NCBI GenBank assembly: GCA_023400335.1
Contig: JAEXFF010000383.1
Coordinates: 1 to 15,314, forward strand
From: Bacteroidota bacterium
GTDB taxonomy: Bacteria > Bacteroidota > Bacteroidia > Bacteroidales > Marinifilaceae
DNA length: 15,314 nucleotides
Direction of reading: 5' to 3'
Shown here: positions 1-5,494 of the stretch, in pieces
Layout of the letters: every line of letters begins with the position of its first letter
Numbering within the stretch: the stretch's first letter is position 1
Notes under the pieces: model-generated
Told to the model about the DNA's origin: nothing
Seen by the model: the letters and a program-made list of their open reading frames with translations, nothing else
Database searches by the model: none
Translations under genes and position numbers: made by a program

Positions 1-854
1 AATACACTCCGGCGTTTAAACACTTGTTTAAATTGACGGTATTCCAGTTCTATCATTTCATAATTGAAATCCCCTCCCCAGTATTTCCCATAAAGGGTTC
101 CCGTAGCACTTAAAAACATCCCGGCAAAAGGAGTGGCAACATCGTCCCGGGTATCGTATTGGAAAAGTCCTCCGATACCGATATTATGGAATCGGTTTCC
201 GTATTTAATGACTTGTGCATTTTGTTTCATCCAGTGGGGCATGTCTTTACCGTAATAATAATTGTAGTCCAGTAAGGTACCGACATAAATATTCGGACGT
301 ACTTCCCAGACAAAACGGGGGAAAAATTGAACACTTGTTTTATGGAAAGTAACCGAATCCTTTTTAAAACGGTCTCTCAATTCTTCTGCCTGTTTAATTT
401 CATCATAACCGATACCATAAAAATTAGCTGGTTCTGTCCGGTAACCGTATTTAATGTAGATACGGAATTTATTTTCGTTAAAGAACAAAGTTCCGGCACC
501 GGCTGCGACGAAAGTACCATTGATAGAGATGTTAAATCCTACCGGAATGAATGAACGCTGGCTGATGGAATCGTACTTGTTCATCCGGAAAGTCATCAAC
601 ATGGCTCCTCCGATCCCCAAAGAAGCTTCTGGATTATAGGAAGGACCCCCCAGAATAGAAAGCCATACTTTCTTATGGGCGCGGATCGAATCGCGCCTGT
701 GTTGACGATAAAGTTGTTTGAGCTGACGGTCGGTCAACTGGTCGGTGACTATCATCAGCGTATCTTCCGGATTTATGATCTTCGTTACAGTATCTTGCTG
801 CGTAAAAGCAGGTAGTGCAGAAAAAAGAAAGGAAATGAATAATACTATTTTCAT
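1..854 (-). CDS. Outer-membrane beta-barrel protein, surface-antigen/BamA-barrel-like (3' end outside window)
   Basis: A leftward reading frame stays open from the ATG at 854 to the window edge (284 codons seen; the C terminus is missing). It begins with a type I signal peptide (MKIVLFISFLFSALPAFTQ, probable cleavage near residue 19). A short charged linker rich in D, Q and R follows (residues 20-62). From about residue 63 come alternating glycine- and aromatic-rich strands such as GGPSYNPEASLGIGG, VGFNISINGTFVA and FRIYIKYGYR. The segment FQYDTRDDVATPFAGMFLS near residue 235 is the hallmark of Bac_surface_Ag (BamA/TamA C-terminal barrel) proteins, in which a strand is followed by YDTRD...PxxG. 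There are no POTRA domains, so it is a stand-alone barrel of the kind common in Bacteroidota, not BamA itself. Substrate or role is unknown. It diverges from yqeY across a 243-bp gap. Confidence is high for the barrel, low for function. Confidence 0.8.
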   Translation of the reverse strand, partial: MKIVLFISFLFSALPAFTQQDTVTKIINPEDTLMIVTDQLTDRQLKQLYRQHRRDSIRAHKKVWLSILGGPSYNPEASLGIGGAMLMTFRMNKYDSISQRSFIPVGFNISINGTFVAAGAGTLFFNENKFRIYIKYGYRTEPANFYGIGYDEIKQAEELRDRFKKDSVTFHKTSVQFFPRFVWEVRPNIYVGTLLDYNYYYGKDMPHWMKQNAQVIKYGNRFHNIGIGGLFQYDTRDDVATPFAGMFLSATGTLYGKYWGGDFNYEMIELEYRQFKQVFKRRSV

Positions 855-873
855 GATTGTCTTAAAAATGTTC

Positions 874-881
874 CAAATTTA
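874..881 (-). promoter_or_regulatory. Candidate -7 element (TAAATTTG) for the outer-membrane gene
   Basis: The complement reads TAAATTTG, an exact match to the Bacteroidetes sigma -7 consensus TAnnTTTG, 19 nt before the ATG at 854. No TTTG lies at the expected -33 spacing; the nearest one leaves only 15 nt. The region is very AT-rich, so a chance match is possible. Confidence 0.3.
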
Positions 882-975
882 CTCCAAAAAATGTATCAAA
901 AAATATTCTCAGTGTTAATTTATATTATTTGTTAAATTACGGAGCTCTCATGGATTAGTTTTGAAATTTTAGTGT

Positions 976-983
976 TAATTTTG
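976..983 (+). promoter_or_regulatory. Candidate -7 element (TAATTTTG) for yqeY
   Basis: TAATTTTG matches TAnnTTTG exactly and lies about 115 nt before the yqeY ATG, implying a long leader of roughly 105 nt. A TTTG at 960-963 is only 12 nt upstream, too close for a standard -33. Treat as tentative. Confidence 0.3.
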
Positions 984-1097
984 AACGATGTGAGGAAATT
1001 CTGAGGAGAAGCCGGATAAAAGACTTTTTACCTCAAACCCATTTGTAAAGCTAAATTGAAAGGGGAAAAACAAGTATACATTAAAAACTGAAAAGCT

Positions 1098-1547
1098 ATG
1101 ACGATTGAAGAACAAGTAAACGAAGGCATTAAAAATGCGATGAAAGCCAGGGAAAAAGTCCGGCTGGAAGCATTGAGGAATATTAAAAAAGTGATATTGG
1201 AAGCCAAGACCCGTCCGGGAGCCGGAGAGGGAATTGACGATGCCGAATGTGTTCGTATTATCCAGAAATTGGCCAAGCAAAGTTCGGATGCAGCAGAAAT
1301 ATATAAACAACAAGGGCGGCTGGACTTATACGAAGAAGAGAGCGGACAATTGGAAGTATTGAATTCTTTTTTACCGAAACAGTTGTCTGAGGCTGAATTG
1401 ACGGAAGCTCTGAAAGCTATTATAACTTCTGTAGGGGCGACTTCTCCGAAAGATATGGGAAAAGTTATGGGAGTAGCTACTAAGCAGCTTAGCGGAAAAG
1501 CGGATGGAAAAGCTATCTCTGCTAAAGTAAAAGAGTTGTTACAATAA
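1098..1547 (+). CDS. yqeY: GatB/YqeY domain protein
   Basis: This 149-residue protein covers the full length of the YqeY family. It starts with an amphipathic helix (MTIEEQVNEGIKNAMKARE) followed by VRLEALRNIKK. The middle has the family signature YKQQGRLDLYEEESGQLEVL (about residues 69-88) and then LNSFLPKQLSEAEL. The C terminus is GATSPKDMGKVMG...GKADGKAISAKVKELL, the part homologous to the tail of the GatB amidotransferase subunit that contacts tRNA. The cellular role is not settled; tRNA-dependent amidation has been suggested only from homology. The ATG at 1098 is chosen because the family N terminus begins exactly there; no strong Shine-Dalgarno is visible. In many Bacteroidales yqeY lies next to ftsZ, but here its neighbours are a divergent outer-membrane barrel and a glycyl-radical pair. 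Confidence 0.93.
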   Translation: MTIEEQVNEGIKNAMKAREKVRLEALRNIKKVILEAKTRPGAGEGIDDAECVRIIQKLAKQSSDAAEIYKQQGRLDLYEEESGQLEVLNSFLPKQLSEAELTEALKAIITSVGATSPKDMGKVMGVATKQLSGKADGKAISAKVKELLQ

Positions 1548-1561
1548 TACGCTTTCTATTG

Positions 1562-1643
1562 AGTCAAAAAGTAATAAAAATGTACCCCCCAAAAAGACAA
1601 ACATTCCTGAAAAAGGAGAACAGCATTTTGTTACTTTTTGACT
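1562..1643. repeat. 82-bp element bounded by 13-bp perfect inverted repeats
   Basis: AGTCAAAAAGTAA at 1562-1574 is the exact reverse complement of TTACTTTTTGACT at 1631-1643. The match continues imperfectly inward (AAAATG against CATTTT, with one gap). The interior contains TGTACCCCCC (1581-1590) and a second copy of CAAAAAG, plus a small TCCT/AGGA hairpin. It sits 15 bp after the yqeY stop. As RNA it would be a long AU-rich stem, possibly a terminator. As DNA the near-terminal repeats and TGTACCCCCC block look like the ends of a decayed or miniature insertion element. No flush target-site duplication is evident, so the mobile origin is inference. Confidence 0.5.
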
Positions 1644-1859
1644 TATATTCTTTTCTTCTTTTCTTTTAAATCTTACATTTTTCTTTTATATTAGGGGCGT
1701 TATTATGTTGAAGATTCACCGGATATTGCAAAACCGTTCCTATAAGGGGCTTTATGAGTGCTGGATTTGTTAGTGCTTTCTTTTCTTATGCCCGGTTGTG
1801 AGTTTATTTATCCGGAGTTCTGAGTTATTCTGTCAATTGTTTCAATTTATTTTTTTATT
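1644..1859. other. Non-coding, pyrimidine-rich gap before the activase gene
   Basis: This is the remainder of the 312-bp gap between yqeY and the activase. It is T/C-rich (TTTTCTTCTTTTCTTTT near 1650-1666). It holds only one short reading frame (1705-1773, 22 codons) with no sign of coding. I see no convincing tRNA, terminator or promoter with both elements, although a promoter for the activase must lie here or further upstream. Confidence 0.5.
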
Positions 1860-2645
1860 ATGCGTGGTAATATTTTTGATATTAAACGCTATGCTATCCA
1901 TGATGGTCCCGGAATCCGGACGACTGTCTTCTTAAAAGGATGTAATTTGCATTGCTGTTGGTGTCATAATCCGGAAAGCCAGTCTGTAGGCCCTTGTTAT
2001 ATGTCTCAGGTTTATCGTTTAGGCGAGAAGGAATTCCGGGAAGAAAGAATGGTAGGGTATAGTATCTCTGCAGACGAATTGTGGGAGGAGCTACGTAAAG
2101 ATCAGGTGTTTTTTGAAGAATCGGCGGGGGGGATAACATTTTCCGGAGGGGAGCCTCTTTTACAATCTGTTTTTTTACTGGAAATGTTAAAACGTTGCCG
2201 GGCAGCTCATTTCCGGACGTGTGTTGATACAGCCGGAGCGGTACAAGTTAAGAAATTGGAAGAAATATGCCGTTATACAGATTTGTTTTTATACGATGTT
2301 AAGACGGCGGATCCGGGTAAGTTTAAAGAATTTATTGGGGAAGGTTATGAAAAGGTATGGGAGAATCTCGACCGGATTGTACGGTATGGTACTTCAGTAT
2401 TGATACGGATTCCGGTTATTCCTGGGGTGAACGATACCGAGGCGGATCTTTCAGCTATAGTCAGCCGGTTGAGTACGATGCCTGCATTACATAGGATAGA
2501 ACTATTGCCTTTTCACCGGACAGGGGCTGATAAATATCGCAGGCTGGGCAGAAAGTATGGGATGGGAGAAACGGCTGGCCTGACGGAAAACGGAATTAGC
2601 GGAATAAAAGAGTATTTCCGGAAAAACGGATATGAAGTATTATGA
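1860..2645 (+). CDS. Radical-SAM glycyl-radical enzyme activating protein (short form)
   Basis: This 261-residue protein generates the glycyl radical on its partner enzyme, using SAM and a [4Fe-4S] cluster. The cluster motif CxxxCxxC is at residues 28-35 (CNLHCCWC), preceded by YAIHDGPGIRTTVFLKG and followed by HNPES, all typical of PFL-activase-like proteins. GGITFSGGEPLLQ (90-102) is the SAM-binding GGE motif. DVKTAD (146-151) and LIRIPVIPGVND (191-202) are later family blocks. Most activases for non-PFL glycyl radical enzymes insert a ferredoxin-like segment with about eight cysteines between the radical-SAM motif and the GGE motif. Here residues 41-89 are short and carry a single cysteine (C46), so the auxiliary clusters appear to be absent. 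The partner is almost certainly the enzyme encoded 217 bp downstream. The start is the first ATG that preserves the family N terminus. Confidence 0.9.
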   Translation: MRGNIFDIKRYAIHDGPGIRTTVFLKGCNLHCCWCHNPESQSVGPCYMSQVYRLGEKEFREERMVGYSISADELWEELRKDQVFFEESAGGITFSGGEPLLQSVFLLEMLKRCRAAHFRTCVDTAGAVQVKKLEEICRYTDLFLYDVKTADPGKFKEFIGEGYEKVWENLDRIVRYGTSVLIRIPVIPGVNDTEADLSAIVSRLSTMPALHRIELLPFHRTGADKYRRLGRKYGMGETAGLTENGISGIKEYFRKNGYEVL

Positions 2646-2862
2646 TACATTCCTTTTCAAACAGTTCAAAATGCTTACTGGTGGGTCGCAGCTGACAGGT
2701 ATATGCCGGAAGGTTTATGACTTAACCGGACTAAAATGCAGGAGGAAAGGATAAATTAAAAACGCTGGTGGGTAAAGTAGGAATGTATTTCCATAAAATA
2801 TGAATTTAAAGAATAGCGGACATTCAGGATTTGTAATATAATCATTTTAAATATTTAAGATA
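2646..2862 (+). other. Spacer between activase and glycyl radical enzyme; possible leader
   Basis: The 217-bp spacer has no convincing gene; a 27-codon frame at 2671-2754 has nothing to support it. CTGGTGGGT occurs twice (2678-2686 and 2764-2772). A TTTG at 2830-2833 could be a -33 element, but no good -7 match follows at the right distance. The length suggests separate initiation or a regulatory leader rather than tight translational coupling. I recognise no riboswitch class. Confidence 0.35.
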
Positions 2863-5232
2863 ATGAAACTAACTGAACGAATACAACGATTGAGAGAGCA
2901 AAGTTTAAATGCTGAGAACAGGATTTCGGCTGAGCGGGCTTTGTTGATTACTGAATTTTACCAATCGGGAATAGCGGATGCTGAACCGGTACCGGTTCAG
3001 AGGGCATTGGCATTCCAGTACATTCTGGAACATAAGGCCATTTGTATCAATGAAGGGGAGTTGATTGTCGGGGAGCGCGGGCCGGCGCCCAAAGCAACGC
3101 CTACTTATCCGGAAATTTGTGTACATTCCCTGCAGGATCTGGAAATTTTGCACAACCGGAAAAAAGTATCTTTTAAGTCGGATGAAAAAACCCGGGCGGC
3201 TTACCGGAATATTATTATTCCTTATTGGACCGGAAAATCCAACCGCGACCGGATTTTTAAAAATGTCACTCCCGAGTGGAAGGATGCCTATGAGGCCGGT
3301 ATTTTTACCGAATTTCAGGAACAGCGGGCTCCGGGGCATACTGTGTTGGGCATGAAGATGTTTCGTACAGGTTTAAACGACCTGAAATTAGAGATACAGG
3401 AAGCTATGGATAAATTAGACTTACTGGATGATCCGGAAGGAGTAGATAAACGGGATGAATTGAGGGGAATGGAGATTGTATGTAATGCGATGATTACTTA
3501 TGCAGAGAGACATGCCCGTAGGCTGGAAGAATTGGCGGTTCAGGAGTCTGATCCGAAACGGAAGACTGAATTATTGCAGATGGCCCGGACGTGTCACCGT
3601 GTCCCCGCAAATGCCCCACAGACGGTACAGGAAGCTTTGCAGCATTATTGGTTTATTCATTTAGGGGTAGTAACGGAATTGAATCCCTGGGATTCTTTTA
3701 ATCCCGGGCGTTTGGATCAAAGTTTATACCCTTTGTACAAAAAGCAGATGGAAGAAGGGAGTACGACAAAAGAAGAAATATACGAGTTGCTCGAGTCGTT
3801 TTGGGTAAAATTCAATAATCATCCTTCTCCGCCCAAAGTGGGAGTGACAGCAGAAGAGAGCAATACGTATACGGATTTTTCTTTGATTAATATAGGAGGA
3901 GTGAAAGAAGACGGAAGCGACGGGGTGAATGAAATTTCTTTTATGTTACTGGATGTCATTCGGGAAATGCGGATTTTGCAACCCAGTTCCATGATACAAG
4001 TCAGTAAAAAGAACCCGGATCGTTTTATCCGGGAAGCGGTAGAAATTATTAAAACCGGATTCGGTCAGCCCTCTGTATTCAATACAGATGCGTTAGTGCA
4101 GGAGATGCTCAGGGCCGGGAAAAGTATCACAGATGCCCGGAACGGAGGTTGTTCCGGTTGCGTGGAGACGGGAGCCTTCGGTACAGAAGCTTATATTTTA
4201 ACCGGTTATTTTAATTTACCGAAAATATTGGAATTGACTTTAAATGATGGTTATGATTGGAGGACGGGAAAACAAATCGGATTAAAAACCGGCAAGGCCA
4301 CTGATTATAAAACATACGAAGAATTGTTTGCAGCTTACCGGCTGCAGCTGGCTCATTTTATGCGGATAAAATTGACTGGCAATAACATCATTGAACGAAT
4401 ATTTATGAAATATATGCCGGTACCTTTTCTGTCGGTGCTGATAGAGGATTGTATCCGGAACGGAAAAGATTATATGTGTGGAGGGGCCCGTTATAACTCC
4501 AGCTATGTGCAGGGAGTGGGATTAGGAAGTATTACCGATATGCTGACCGCTTTGCGTTATCACGTTTACGACCGGAAAGACGTTAAAATGTCGGAGATGA
4601 TGGAGGCCTTACAAGCTGATTTTAAGGGATATGAAGAATTGCAATACCGTTTGGTCTATAAAACTCCCAAGTATGGTAATGACGATGATTATGCAGATCG
4701 CCAGGAAGTGGATGTTTTCGATTTGTATTACGATGTTTTGAACGGGCATAAGTCCCCGAGGGGAGCAACCTACCGGGTAAATATGTTGCCGACCACTTGC
4801 CATGTTTATTTTGGACGGGTTACCGGAGCAACCCCGGACGGAAGAAATGCCGGAAAACCTTTGTCGGAAGGTATTTCACCTGTACAAGGAGCCGATGTAA
4901 ACGGTCCGACGGCTGTCATCCGGTCGGCAGCCAAGATCGATCACATTAAAACCGGAGGGACATTATTAAATCAGAAATTTACGCCTTCTTTACTGGCAAC
5001 CGAAGAAGGGGCTATGAATCTGGTACATTTAATCCGGGCGTATTTTCGTATGGACGGGCATCACATCCAGTTTAATGTAGTCAATGCGGATACATTACGG
5101 GATGCACAAAAACATCCGGAAGAATATAAAGATTTGATTGTCCGCGTTGCCGGTTACAGCGATTATTTTAATGATTTAGGGGAAGATTTACAAAACGAAA
5201 TTATTTGTCGTACAGAGCAAACACAGTTGTAA
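2863..5232 (+). CDS. hypD: Glycyl radical enzyme, trans-4-hydroxy-L-proline dehydratase type
   Basis: This 789-residue enzyme is the same length as I recall for characterised HypD. It would dehydrate trans-4-hydroxy-L-proline to (S)-1-pyrroline-5-carboxylate in the anaerobic cytoplasm. The thiyl-radical cysteine is C433 in GCVETG, with E435 as the partner base. The glycyl radical is G764 in RVAGYSDYF. Published HypD numbering, from memory, is F152, D278, S334, F340, C434, E436, Y450, T645 and G765. This protein has F151, D277, S333, F339, C433, E435, Y449, T644 and G764, a uniform shift of one. There is one active-site cysteine, not the adjacent CC of pyruvate formate-lyase. Other HypD-like blocks include PTYPEICVHS, PEWKDAYEAGIFTEF, QRAPGHTV and GNDDDYAD. 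The activase is just upstream, but no proC is in the window. Glycerol, choline and diol lyases are less likely given these residues. Confidence 0.88.
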   Translation: MKLTERIQRLREQSLNAENRISAERALLITEFYQSGIADAEPVPVQRALAFQYILEHKAICINEGELIVGERGPAPKATPTYPEICVHSLQDLEILHNRKKVSFKSDEKTRAAYRNIIIPYWTGKSNRDRIFKNVTPEWKDAYEAGIFTEFQEQRAPGHTVLGMKMFRTGLNDLKLEIQEAMDKLDLLDDPEGVDKRDELRGMEIVCNAMITYAERHARRLEELAVQESDPKRKTELLQMARTCHRVPANAPQTVQEALQHYWFIHLGVVTELNPWDSFNPGRLDQSLYPLYKKQMEEGSTTKEEIYELLESFWVKFNNHPSPPKVGVTAEESNTYTDFSLINIGGVKEDGSDGVNEISFMLLDVIREMRILQPSSMIQVSKKNPDRFIREAVEIIKTGFGQPSVFNTDALVQEMLRAGKSITDARNGGCSGCVETGAFGTEAYILTGYFNLPKILELTLNDGYDWRTGKQIGLKTGKATDYKTYEELFAAYRLQLAHFMRIKLTGNNIIERIFMKYMPVPFLSVLIEDCIRNGKDYMCGGARYNSSYVQGVGLGSITDMLTALRYHVYDRKDVKMSEMMEALQADFKGYEELQYRLVYKTPKYGNDDDYADRQEVDVFDLYYDVLNGHKSPRGATYRVNMLPTTCHVYFGRVTGATPDGRNAGKPLSEGISPVQGADVNGPTAVIRSAAKIDHIKTGGTLLNQKFTPSLLATEEGAMNLVHLIRAYFRMDGHHIQFNVVNADTLRDAQKHPEEYKDLIVRVAGYSDYFNDLGEDLQNEIICRTEQTQL

Positions 5233-5272
5233 AAATGTTTCCGTATAAAAAATAAACATTTATTGCCTTTTT
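5233..5272 (+). terminator. Possible AT-rich terminator after hypD
   Basis: AAATGTTT (5233-5240) and AAACATTT (5254-5261) form an 8-bp stem with a 13-nt loop directly after the hypD stop. CTTTTT follows at 5267-5272. The stem has little GC, so its strength is uncertain. Confidence 0.4.
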
Positions 5273-5494
5273 ATTAGAGAGATATCCTAAAGAAGTGAAA
5301 TTTAATATCGGAGTATATTTTTGTTTCCGGAATGAGCAGGGAATAAAAAAGAGTATAAATTCTGATGATAAACTTTTTTGGGATATTTCTGTTTTCTAAT
5401 GAACCGGGTTAAGAAATGATTTTTTGATATATTAATAATTTTTAAATGTTGATTAATTTTATATCTTTAAGCCTTTATATATAAAATAATCTTT

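Noticed and set aside
327..554. 75-codon rightward frame in the outer-membrane gene
   Set aside because: The opposite strand encodes a continuous signal-peptide-bearing barrel protein over the whole region.
1705..1773. 22-codon frame before the activase
   Set aside because: No ribosome-binding site, no recognisable composition or motif, and within a T/C-rich non-coding stretch.
2671..2754. 27-codon frame in the activase-hypD spacer
   Set aside because: No supporting ribosome-binding site or motif; better seen as leader sequence.
2863..5232. Pyruvate formate-lyase (pflB) as the identity of the glycyl radical enzyme
   Set aside because: PFL has two adjacent active-site cysteines. Here only C433 lies in the GCVETG loop, with C430 three residues earlier, and the substrate-pocket residues match HypD.
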